Positions 37,600-64,000 of a stretch of DNA of 64,000 bases are shown piece by piece. The stretch lies in NCBI RefSeq assembly GCF_021018895.1, contig NC_079387.1, positions 8,460,083 through 8,524,082 on the forward strand. Direction: 5' to 3'. The notes beneath the pieces are model-generated. The model was not told where the DNA came from, searched no databases, and was given only the letters and a program-made list of their open reading frames with translations. The position numbers and the translations under genes were made by a program. Numbering within the stretch: the stretch's first letter is position 1; every line of letters starts with the position of its first letter. The DNA is from Seriola aureovittata (taxonomy: Eukaryota > Chordata > Actinopteri > Carangiformes > Carangidae).

Positions 37600-38060
37600 A
37601 AATATTCTCAATCTTTGCTCTCCCAAAGTCACTTACACGTATATGTTGATGACACCCAGTCAAGATAAATGAAACTAATAAACTGTTTCACCGATATTAA
37701 GAATTGGATGCTAATTATTCCTCTATCCACGTTCTACGAGTTTGAGTTTTGGAGTACTCACTTTAAGGCTTATTTGGTTTCTAAAGAAAAATAAGATTCA
37801 TACCAAATTTCAGTGAGAAATTGAGGATTATACATGTTTTTATCTTATCCCAATTTGACTGACTAAACGACAAAACCTTAAAATTATTCCTGTGCAGAAC
37901 GCTGCAGGACGGCTTTAGATTATAAGATGATATATCTCCCATGCTTTAGTGTCCTGTTTTATAATTGATTGAAAGGTTTTACTGATTATTTTTAAGACTT
38001 TGCAAGGCCTAGCTTTGGACCATCATTCCTTGAAAACACAGGCTGGCAGGAGTTTTAAAT
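37600..38060 (+). mobile_element. L2-like non-LTR retrotransposon fragment (reverse transcriptase), degraded
   Basis: On the plus strand 37633-37659 reads LHVYVDDTQ, the reverse transcriptase catalytic box (usually YADD in this clade). It is followed by FTDIKNWM. After a frameshift comes VQNAAGRL at 37892-37915, then FKTLQGLALD near 37990-38020. These correspond, in order, to the YADDTQ, AEIKSWM, QNAAARLLTRT and FKxLxxLHGLAP blocks of L2-type elements. Stop codons and frame changes show it is dead. Confidence 0.75.
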
Positions 38061-39578
38061 CTCATCTTATGTCTTTCATTGACAGCGCAGTCCCCTTTTG
38101 TTTTAGTTTGTTTATATTCACCTTGAATATTATTGGATTTGTGGTTATTTCATTCTCTCAGGCAAATCTGTTTGTTGACTGCATGAACTCATTTATTGCA
38201 TAATTGCTGAAAGGTTTATTCACTGTTATTTATTTTATTTCACATCCTGTCAGTTCTTTATCTTTCAGTTAAGCAATTTTATAACAACATTAAGATTATT
38301 ATTGATGTTTTGTTCTATTTCAGGCAAAGCAGACATTTCGGCAAAGATTTAGTGGATCCCAGGTAATATGGGCTTGTGGTGTTTGCCTGCTGTGACAGCA
38401 AATGCGAAAATTCAGCACAGCACAGGAGAGGGCAGGCATAATTTAAATGAAGGGAGCCCAGACCTGGCAGCCTGTTGATATCTTAGGATGATAATGCACA
38501 GGAATAATTGCCCTTCATGATGAAATCAGCAGAGGGACAATCAGCCCCTCAGGCTATCTGTCTTTCTGTCCGCCTGTCCTCTCTTCATACCTCAGCGGCA
38601 CGGAAGTAGGCACACTACATGTATTCATTAAAATCTCAAGTATACACACTATTCTGAAAAATCTAATTTCACAAATAAGTAAATAATATATGGTAACAAC
38701 ATTTTTAAAGTTACAATACTAATTGTAATCACACTCATTAGCCAACAGACAGTATGTCTCACACATAAGCTCGAATGTTAGCTTCAATAAAACTGCATTA
38801 CTTGTGATAAATTGCTTTGACTTCTAAAAGCTATTGTGTAAATATCAAAACATTGTGTGTCATCCTAAGAAACAGGAAATAAGTCTGTATAAAGCCACAA
38901 ACGTACCACACTCTCTTTATTCTATATTGCAGCTCAAACAAATCCACACTCTATCAATTTAGATTCCCTGCAAAAATAAAAGTAATGATGTATTTACTGA
39001 AGCTGTGAGGGAACACAGTTTGACAGCACTACACTGCTGTAATATTACAAAATTAAAACTCAAATTAAACTATCTCTCACCATGTACCCTCCCCTGGAAG
39101 ACACTGAGCTTTTTTTCATTTTGTAAATACAGACACCCAAACAACTAAACATAAAGGAGTTGGCAACAAATTTGTGCTCTAATTATCTCTGATTTCTGGC
39201 AGTTTAGACGGTTGGAACTTTTTACAGTTGCTGCTGCAACTCAAAATGAGGAAACAGGTCTATCAATTGAATTGCTTTGCTTGCTGTACAATTAATTTTC
39301 AGAAATATGAGTCTAGAATAAGGGAAAATATTTCTCAAGGTCATGTTGAATATCTTCAAAAGTAGAGAGAGCATAAGTCTCTAATGATTTTCTTACATGG
39401 CTGTTCAAGAAAAATCAAAAACAAACTCAAAAGGTAGAGAATGTAGTTACAGAAGGCTCTGAGGTTCACCAAACCAAACACGCTGTGATCTCTGAAAACG
39501 GCAGAATGCCCAGCGCATAGCAGGATACACAAATGTGGCAAAATAAAAAATGTCAGATGGAGAGAAATGGAGCCAGAC
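38061..39578. other. Intergenic, no gene seen
   Basis: AT-rich sequence without recognisable coding exons. Confidence 0.45.
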
Positions 39579-39598
39579 AAAAAAAAAAAAAAAAAAAA
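39579..39598 (+). repeat. A20 homopolymer
   Basis: A run of about twenty A residues. Confidence 0.93.
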
Positions 39599-41445
39599 GG
39601 CAAATGATCATTTTAGCACCACGCATGCCAAGATGTCTGCGCTATTGAGGTTTTATTTTTCACATAATTTGCAATGACAGTCGTCGCTGTGAAGGATCTG
39701 ACCTTTAGCATTCTTCATGATGATCAGTAGATGGTGCATTAAATTAATTTTAGGAATATAACAGTGTGTTTTACATGGATGTGAAGAATATATTAGCATT
39801 ATAATACATTAATAAAAAGTATGGTAAAGTGTGTAATTTTCATTAATATTCTGTGCATTTCCTGCATTGAGCATGTGAAGTGGAGTTTACTGAATATTTC
39901 AGATTAGCAGCCACTCGTTGGCACTGTTGTTACACGTTGCCCATTCTGCTATTAAAACAATGCCATGTTTTCCTGCATTGACTTATCAATACGTGATGGA
40001 AATTCACCCGCTTATGTTTAAGAAGCTTGATCAACCTTGTCAACATGTAGCCTACTCTTTCATCAGTAGCTGGAAGCAGCAACATCTGGCAGCAACCACG
40101 TAATTTTCCTCCAGAAAATGCACATTCTCTTGTTGCTCTTCCAACGTGCTATGATGGTTTGACTTTCAAATTTTTCTCCACATATTCACTGCCCTGGTTA
40201 CAAGAGTAATGCAACACTAAGAGAAACCCTGCAAAATAAAAACCAGCAACAATATCAGCATCTCACAGAATGGTTTCTTAAGGCGGAGTGAAATATGGAG
40301 CAGCAACATACACATTCTTTCAACAACAGCAGCAAAGAATGGACCATAAGACGAGTAAATGCTGCAACAGAATAAACTCTAAAGCACAGTTTTAAATGAA
40401 AGGATTCCTCAGATCCCATGGTATCTGTTAGGCAGGAATATTAGGTACACAGTGCGATGTAATTATGTATGGTAAGAAGTAAGAAGAACTAGCAGGATAA
40501 ACAGACTGAAAGAGATGATGTTGGATATACTCTAATTGGAGGGACATAACAAGGCAAGCAGAATTATTTTGAGCTTCAAGAGCAATTTACAAATGTGAGT
40601 TTTATTCAGCTAAAAAAAATCAAACATGTTGTCTCAAAACCACTGACTACACTGTTTTCTCTCTTTCTTTTGTCTTGACCAAGCCCAATCTCAAAGGAAC
40701 TAACCTGTATATAATGAATTATTGTAGTACTAAGAACACTCACTGGGACGACTGTTAGCTACAAACAGCTTCTCTAGCTCAGTAATTGTATAGATGGCTT
40801 ACTTCACCGTGTTTGTGCTGTGGTTACTAAGCTAATTAGCAGCAAACAAGAATCTAGTAACCACCTTTCTGATTCTCTCATGTTATTTTGTGTCTTACAT
40901 AAAAACTACTTTTCCTACAGCACTCAATTTGGAAACTTGTTGAAAGAAATACTCTCAGGGCTTCTCACTGGAGCCATTTCAGTCCTTAAGTGACGCTAAC
41001 TCTCAGAGTATTATTGCGAACATGTGACTATTCGAGTCTTATGGCTGAACAGTATGTGGAGCCAACTGCAGTTACCGGGGGGGTGGCTTTCATTGAAAGA
41101 AAACTCCACCAATGTTAAGACCACACAGGGTTTCTAATGATCTTACATTACAACGGCACGGAAAGCAGTGCTTTCACACCAAGTGTGATATAAGAGACAT
41201 ATTTCTTTGAAAGGATTAACCCTGTCTGTGGTGCAGGTCTTGTGCCAAGCACTGCAGGTTCAAGGCTCTCTAATGATCCTAATTAAAAAGAGTTATGAAG
41301 GATATGACGGAAATGTGACAATGACATGATGTACCGTTGCATAAAAAGAAGGCACACGGTAACTCTAAATCATTCAGCAAAGCACACTCTTAAACTATTA
41401 TAACTATTATTACTATCATTATCCTTACTTGTCCACTTCCTCATC
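39599..41445. other. Intergenic, no gene seen
   Basis: AT-rich, no recognised repeat or exon. A G7 run is near 41080. Confidence 0.45.
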
Positions 41446-41710
41446 AACTGACATTTCAACTGTTTTTATCTGATACACTTTGAATGACAGTTCAACCGCT
41501 TTCATCCCTTATTCCTCATTTAACGTTACAAAGGTTTTCATCATGTAGACTTTAATTTCAACCGCCTTCATCTCTTACTCCAACTAAAATTACAAGTGGT
41601 GCCGTCTTGTTCATTTTAATAACACTACTAACTACTACTGCTGCTTTTATTTGTAATATGTCAATTGACATTTCAGCTGCTTTCATCTCTTTTTCTTCAG
41701 CTCACATTTT
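41446..41710 (+). repeat. Degenerate tandem repeat, unit about 31-36 bp
   Basis: A unit resembling gacatttcaaccgctttcatctcttactcc recurs. The ttcaac-like core sits at about 41455, 41491, 41526 (ttacaa), 41557, 41590 (ttacaa) and 41672 (ttcagc). Spacings are 36, 35, 31 and 33, then an interrupted 82. The divergence indicates an old array. Confidence 0.7.
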
Positions 41711-44700
41711 AACTCCTAAAAATATGTCCACTTTGACGATTTCAAACTCTCAGGTTTTGAAGAACAATAAAACTTCTTCTTCACCATTCATACAATTCAT
41801 TCACTTCAGTGTTTTCACTTCAGCCACTCTTTAATCAATTAAAACTATTATATTATCACATTTCGTAGTCTGTGAGGTCACTACATGATTGCACATGATG
41901 TACTTTGCAAACTTTGCTTTAAAAAGTTTTATAAAGTATATTATTATAATATATAATGGTGGAATTGTGTTTGTGTGTAGTGTATGCTGCTAATTACTGC
42001 CTTGTCTCCACCTCTCCTCTGTATACTGCTCACTGCTTCCCTGTCACCCTCTCCCACAGTCATTTAAAAGGATAGCGTGAACCTCACTCTGAATCACAAT
42101 CACTTCATTTGTCAAGTATAGTAAACATGTAGAAAATTGTCTAAAGGGTGTAAGGTGCAGATATTTCTGACAAATAGGCAATTTCACAAGAGTACTGACA
42201 GAGAAAATGCAAGGAGCAGGAACAGGAAAGTTTCTAATAAGGTAGCTGAAACTACTAGACATGCCGTAAGCAGCAGTGATTTTGGTCTTGACCCTGGCAT
42301 CTTTGAAAGCTAAACCCTAAATAGAAAATTACATTTACAGAAAAACAACTCAAAATAGCTCCAATTTCCTCCTCTGGGAAATGATATTTAACAGAGATGC
42401 ACAACTCAGATCAAGAAATGCAGTTGGCTTAATGAACATTCTCCTATGTCTGATCATGAGGGACAGTAAAGCGAAAGTTCAAAAATATTAAATGAATTGA
42501 ATGAGATACGAAAAAAATGTTTTTTTTAACCATGAAATCCAGTATCTGTAGCCATTCTCGTCTCAGTCACTGTGTTTTCTTTTAGCCGGGCTCAAGAAAT
42601 ACCCAATCCAAGGTAAGGCCTGCCTACTAAAAGAAAAAAAAAAAGGGGGGGGTTTTATTTGCTCTTTGTTTTTTTTTCTCCCCCCCCCCATCAAAAATAA
42701 ACATTTGTATTTCCGTCCGCAGAAATGTCAGGGGGATTTATGTGGTCCCTGTTTTGTGTCGGTGGCCTATTTAATGCTACACTGCACACCCCTCACTATG
42801 TGAAATGAAAGCACAGCTCTTTATGTAGCCAGCCATATTCACCGCCAATCAAACTGACAAGTAAACCGAATTCAGATTCTTGCATAGTTCATCTTTGGAA
42901 ATGCATTTCCAGACACTGATATGAATCATATTTTTCTGGTCTGTCATGCTGTCACATACATGAATTAGACCCACTAAAGGACAACAACAGAGAAAGTGAT
43001 GTGAAGATTTAAAAAAGACGGGACACAGGCCTCACTTGTGGGGCAGACGTAGTCCTGGAGATTGTGGTAGACGAGTAAGCCATCACCACTCCTACTGCTT
43101 TTGTAAAGAATCACTGTAGGCCTTTACCAATGTGGACACACAGCATGAGTGGTTTTTACTTAGTGTCCATTAGAGACAAAAGTAAGAGTTCTAGCTCAAG
43201 AATATTTACACAGAGACAGACACGAACAAACACTTGTCCTTGTTACAAAATTGCTCTTAAGAATACCCAGAGTCCATTTAGCCATTTTTCTCCGAATCCA
43301 GAGCATTAGTCCCTCTTTCAAATGGTTGGCTACTGTGGCATCTGCCTGTTGGTTTCCCCTTTTTGGAAGCTTTCAGATTCGGTGTAACCTCCATTATCTA
43401 AATTTGAAGTTGTTCAAGTAAATCTTTCCAATTCAAAAGACAACCAAGGTCAGGTGAAGGTGGGATTTGACAGCACTAAATTTCACTGAAGGTAAAACTA
43501 ATATACGCTACTTCACCTACACATGTGACAACACTGTTTGAGCCAATATCCACAGGTCATCGTTCACCTTCAGCTGATTCCATCCCACTCTGGCCCCTCT
43601 GCTCTGTCCTGCACTACTTTGATTAGGCTAATCTGAGTTAAGTTTAAACTAAATAAACATTTGATGTGTGTCGTATCGCAGTTTCTTCCCCTCAAACACA
43701 TCTATCTAGGAGCATGACTCCATCTCTGCTTCTCTGCTTTAATGCCGTGAAGCCAAGGCAACATTTTAATGCAATGGCAGGGGGAAATATTTCCTCCTTG
43801 AGAGATGGAGATTTGTTAATGTACTAAATCCACTGTGGATAAGGAAACACAGCGGCTGGGATGAGCTCAGTCTCATCAGCTAAAGACCTCCATTTATTCA
43901 TCTTACAATCCCTCATAACTCTTCAAACATCCGTTTTACATTCACTCCCACATCTGACAGTCTAACAGCATTTAGTAGGGGCTAACAGTAAGGAGGAGTA
44001 GTTTTATAAAGCTAACAGAGACTGATAGCAATACAAGCATTGTAACCACACCACCAAGAGCTGACAAGGAACGCAGCAATTATGCATTACTTGAGGTTTT
44101 GGCAAGGATTGCAGAAAACTAACATTTCGAAATAGAACGTATTAACACTGCAAATACAAGAGTCTCAGTGATAGAAGCTATTAAGTGGACTTTCTCTCTT
44201 GTTAGGGCAGAGAATGTGCACAATCAAGACTGAGCTACTTGCAGAACAAAGGAGTAATTTATTCCAATGTAGAAATTCAGGGAGTAAGAAAAGAGAAAAA
44301 AGGGCACATGAAAATCTCTAAATTACATTTAAAAAGAAAAGGTAAATATACCGGCCGACAAGAGAATGCTACCATTCACATTTTTACCTGAGCTAGAGTG
44401 TGTCAAACAAAAAAGCACAGCATCTTTGAACAGCTCACTCAAAGGTGACTCATAATTTTCACATTATCATGAAAAAGCTGCAGGCTATGGAAAGATGGGA
44501 ACAACGGTATTTTGAAAAAAAAAAGTAAAAAGAAAAAAGGACTTTCAGAATCACAATAAGTGTGAGAGTGAGAAAGACTCTAAATTATCATTTTTCAAAT
44601 GACACAGTACTTTGGGTCAAAGTTATGATGCTGAGATTCTGGCTCATTATTTTCTCACGATCACAAAACCACTTAAGGCTTGGAAAGTGACTCCAGCTCA

Positions 44701-46695
44701 AAGTACGGAGCAGCCGATCAATACTGAATTTCTAGTTCTGCGTCCACTCACTCGGACAGCTGTAAAAGGATAAAAATTGAAGGTTGATCAATGGATAAAT
44801 CAACCATTCAATCAATGTTAGAGGCTCAAAAGAAGTTTAGTCCATCTTCCCTTGATTTTACAGGATCTGCATATTCGGTATGTACAACAGAAAAAACTGT
44901 AACTAACTTGTGATTACTGTGACCAAATTACCTTTAAATTATCTTCCATAGTTTGGTACATTCAAGTTATTGTATTATATTATATTTGGGGTCCTCTGCT
45001 GCATTGTGGCAATTGGATTAAATAAGTTTTAATAACGGGTCACACGTATAAATATACTCCAAATTATCTCACGGAACGCCATCTAGTTTCTGCAATCAGA
45101 GACTTTCTGATGTTGTGAATTCTATGCACAAGAAATCAAACACTTTTTGGAGCTCTGATCTTCAGTGGGTGGAAAAGCAGCAGCAGTTACAGGACCAAAG
45201 AGTCCATTCACCTGTTGCTGCTTTTCTGATCTGCTTCCATTATAAGCCATTTTGAGAGGGCAAGTCACACACACACGACCTTGTTGTGGCAGCGCAGTTG
45301 TTCCTTGCACTTAAATGCACTGAATTTGGACAGAAGTAGAAGCGTGCCATAGCTTAATTTTCGACAGGCCTTTCATTCGCTCTGCCTTGCCAGTTCCACA
45401 GCCATTACGCCTTTCTATCACCAAGAACAAGACGTGGAGCAGACTCAACACTTCAACGACCCTCAGCTGAGCACAGAAATACTCAGTGAGAATGTCAGGG
45501 CTATTATTCAGAGCAAAGTTGTTTATGGTGGATAAACGGCTGACGTGGAGATTTTATGTTCGTTATCTCTGGCTGCCATTCCGTCATAAACAGTGACTGG
45601 ACCATACCCAGTATTTTCAACACGTCCACCTTCTGGTGTGTCTTTGATTGAAGACATGGATTAAGTTTTTTTAATTCAAAATTATTTCAAAACATACAGA
45701 ATTAGCTTTACTCTAGACTCAAATAGCCTCAAGAGTAAGTGCTTTATATTTGACCGTTAAATACATCTTGCACGCCTCAAGCCTTCGAGGCGTTCAAAGC
45801 GCCACATGAAGCCATTCCAAACACAGAATACGCAAAAGGCTTTGTTCAAAGTGGAACCAAATTTATTTCAGCTTTTGAAAGAAGTTGCTGGGTTGCCAGT
45901 CAAAAGAATTTCAGGGGGGATGTAGTATCTCTGAGGGGCCATTACTCTGAGGCAAAACCTACCAAGACCGCAACACAATTTCTCACCCAGGAAGTGTTAG
46001 GGAGTAATTCAGTGAAATGTGTGAAGTGAAAAGCGAGGAAAGAGCGAGCGGTAACTGCGAGCCAGAGATGGACAAGAAAAGAGAGATGGTGTTAAAAGTT
46101 GCGATCACGTCCGTTGCTGCTGGTTATTGTTGGTTTGTCCCAGGAGTAGTAAATATTAGCCGATGGAGAGAAGAGACAGCAACAGAGGCAGTTTCTGTCT
46201 CACAAACGACCGCTTGCTTTCATTCTGTCCTCCTCTAGATGATTTCTGAGGATGGTCAGGTTATTGTGGCGAACATGTCAACTGAGCAAGGCTACGTTCT
46301 TGTCATAGGGTTTAGGGATTTAGCTGCTGTCTCTAAGTGTTATACCTCATTTTTCAAGAAGGTTGGAGAAAAGAAAATAATGGATACTGTATTCGCGGGG
46401 TGACACACATGTTACCATGGTAGAGGTTATATTTTTTTTTTTACTGGAAATGGTATAAAACAGATGCTGACTGCTGGGTGAATAAATTATACAAACTGAC
46501 TGTAAAAAAGAGAGCACTGCTGTACTGTATCTCCTCATTTCCTCCCTCTCTCCCTTCACACACATCAAACATACGCTGTCTCTCTCTCTCACACGCGTTT
46601 CTGTTACTATTATTACACTGTCTATTACTTATTAAATGTATATCACTGCTGTGGCTCTAATTAAAAATGTAGCTGTAGTATTGCTTCCCGTGAAG
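41711..46695. other. Intergenic, no gene seen
   Basis: Contains an A/G/T/C homopolymer cluster at about 42630-42690 (A11 then G8, later T9 then C9). Frames at 45122-45310 and 46017-46238 have no recognised domain or splice support. Confidence 0.45.
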
Positions 46696-46728
46696 CATAT
46701 ATATATATATATATATACATATATATAT
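46696..46728 (+). repeat. (AT)n microsatellite
   Basis: About 33 bp of AT repeat with one AC interruption. Confidence 0.93.
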
Positions 46729-47597
46729 CAAGTCTTAACCTGCACAAAGGAGGGAAAATGTAATTACGTGAGCATTAATAAAACAGTCAATTTCTCAATG
46801 GAATTTCAGCTGCAGTGAAAACAAGGTTACTATCCTTTATAATCCACCCTCTACTATCACCTCAGCTCATTCTAGTAGCTTGGCTATAGGCCAACTCTGT
46901 GTCTAAAAACTGTTGGGGGGGTTCAAAGAGACACTGTACGTTCACTGTACATTTCTAAAATACAATGCCATCAAGTGAGCACACACACAGTCACTCACTG
47001 AAGGACAAATAAACTGGAGAGCTGCTCTAATTGTCAAGCTCATAGAGTTGGAGCTCCCTCTAGGGGTGAGAGCGGACACATGTGCTGCACTGGACTCCAT
47101 CACAGTGAGCTCACAGCCTGCCGGCTCTTCTGGAAATTAAATTCAGACCTCAACAGCTTTCTCTTTATAACCGCAATAAATATGACCTTTTAAATGTTGA
47201 ATTGATGTTGCTGGGATAGCTTACAAATCAGCAAGCTTTTCAGGGCAAATGCATTTCAAATAAAAAATGGTTCAATCATATTTAACTGTCACCAAAGGTC
47301 AAGTGTGACACTGTTGTTTGCGGCATAATAAGGTTTAATAGTGAGAAGCGCAGTCGCACTGTGTTTCTACGACAACGTAAACTGTGAACGGTGTAAAAAA
47401 TGCAGAATTATCATTTTTAATTGAATGCAGTTTGTCAGTAATGTGTTAGAATATACTGTCGCTGTGCTTATGTATGGATCCGAGTGGGTGGAGGGATAAC
47501 GAATTTCCAGGATTTGTAAGAGAACAGGAGCGGAGCTTACTGGTAATTTTGAGTGGGTGGGAGGAAGGCTTATAGGTGGGTGAGAAAGTAACCAGGT

Positions 47598-47603
47598 TTT
47601 ATT
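47598..47603 (-). terminator. cfap221: Candidate cfap221 polyadenylation signal
   Basis: AATAAA on the minus strand (plus-strand context ggttttattttac), about 160 bases past the cfap221 stop codon. Distance and strand fit a short 3' UTR. Confidence 0.55.
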
Positions 47604-47763
47604 TTACAGAAGTGGCAGCGCAGACAATGTAGAGTCTCGTACGGCTGAGTATAGCGCTTATTTGTGGTGCCACGAATGTAGTTTCTCGTGCAAGCGTGTG
47701 TACGCACATATCCTGGTTCCCGGGTGTCCGTGTGTTTCGAGGAAGTGTGTGTGGGTGTTTTAC
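47604..47763 (-). other. cfap221: cfap221 3' untranslated region (inferred)
   Basis: Lies between the TAG stop and the candidate polyadenylation signal on the minus strand. The extent is inferred only. Confidence 0.5.
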
Positions 47764-63236
<15,473 letters not shown>

Positions 63237-64000
63237 CTGAGGGAGAGGAAGAGAGGAGAGACAAGGATATTTCATTTCCATCCAATCATACGCACTTGAG
63301 AAAAACATTTCCATATTCCTGATGCTTACATCCAGCCTACAGTGACTCATCACACATACAGAGGGTAAAAATCAGTGCCCATTCAATTACATCAAATGTA
63401 TCCACACTGGAAAACAAATGAGAGGAAGTTATGATGGGATAGGACATTGACAATTATTTTTCTAGATACCAAAAACTTGATCTGCCCTTACTGGGTGCCT
63501 AAAGTTTACAGATATTTAATTAGCCTTTAGGCAGATCTCGGTATACCTGTGTGTCTTTTCACCACTTCACCAAACACTGATTGTAAAATACACAAAAGCA
63601 TGGCCATGAATTGTGTGTTACTTCTCATTTATCAAGAAGCACAGGAGAGAACTTGTATTCTTTCTCTAGCCATTGAATTTGGCAGATTCCAAAATACTCT
63701 GAGGTGTGTGATTTGTGTGGAGTGTGAAAAGTCCCATTTTCCTTTGTACTGTGCAAATTATGATGATTTAAGAGAGCTAATTTTCCATGAAATTGCCTGA
63801 AAAAACCCTGAAATATCCTGGTGTTCACATGATCTGAAATTGGAATGGTTGTTTAATTTGTTAGTTGTTTAAAAAGGGCAAGAATGATTATTTAATTAGT
63901 ATTGAATTTTCTACACTATTGTATAGTAAATGTTTTTATCAGTGATTTATAAATTTTGCTAAAGATAATGAAGGTCTGAAGATTTTTTTATTGTTTGACT
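63237..64000 (-). other. cfap221: cfap221 intron, 5' exons lie beyond the window
   Basis: I looked for the preceding exon, which should contain an HFGGY-like motif just before KLINIS, and did not find it. The opposing frames at 63549-63828 show no similarity to the family. Confidence 0.65.

Overview
This is a vertebrate nuclear window, almost certainly from a percomorph (perch-like) teleost fish. The evidence is small exons with GT-AG introns, an AT-rich background full of (CA)n microsatellites, and several interspersed repeats I recognise from percomorph genomes. No prokaryotic or viral gene organisation is present. Nearly all open reading frames of 60-180 codons are chance frames, many running through CA/TG or GA/CT repeats.

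Left end (1 to about 6.5 kb, + strand): the last two coding exons of a GABA-A receptor gamma subunit, best matched to gamma-3 (gabrg3). One exon carries the end of M2, the M2-M3 loop and M3. The other carries the cysteine-rich cytoplasmic loop and M4. A 3' UTR of roughly 0.9-1.0 kb follows, with two AATAAA signals. Earlier exons lie to the left of the window.

Middle (about 6.5 to 47.6 kb): a gene-poor interval in which I find no convincing protein-coding exon. It holds CA/TG, GA and tetranucleotide repeats, a 237-bp polypurine block, a degenerate tandem repeat with a period of about 31-36 bp, three copies of a fold-back DNA-transposon-like repeat, and remnants of APE-type and L2-like non-LTR retrotransposons.

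Right end (47.6 to 63.2 kb, - strand): 22 consecutive exons of cfap221 (PCDP1), a calmodulin-binding protein of the ciliary central-pair apparatus. Every exon junction agrees in phase, the exons sum to 2,274 bp (757 codons plus stop), and the 5' exons lie to the right of the window. Its introns hold a tRNA-derived SINE, a MITE-like element, other repeats, and a pure 141-bp (AC)n tract. On the transcribed strand that tract is (UG)70, ending about 10 nt before a 3' splice site.

The two genes converge tail to tail about 41 kb apart. They act in unrelated processes (neuronal inhibition; ciliary motility), and I see no sign of joint function. I found no wholly new gene system. The most interesting signal is the UG tract beside the frame-preserving cfap221 exon at 48854-48946.
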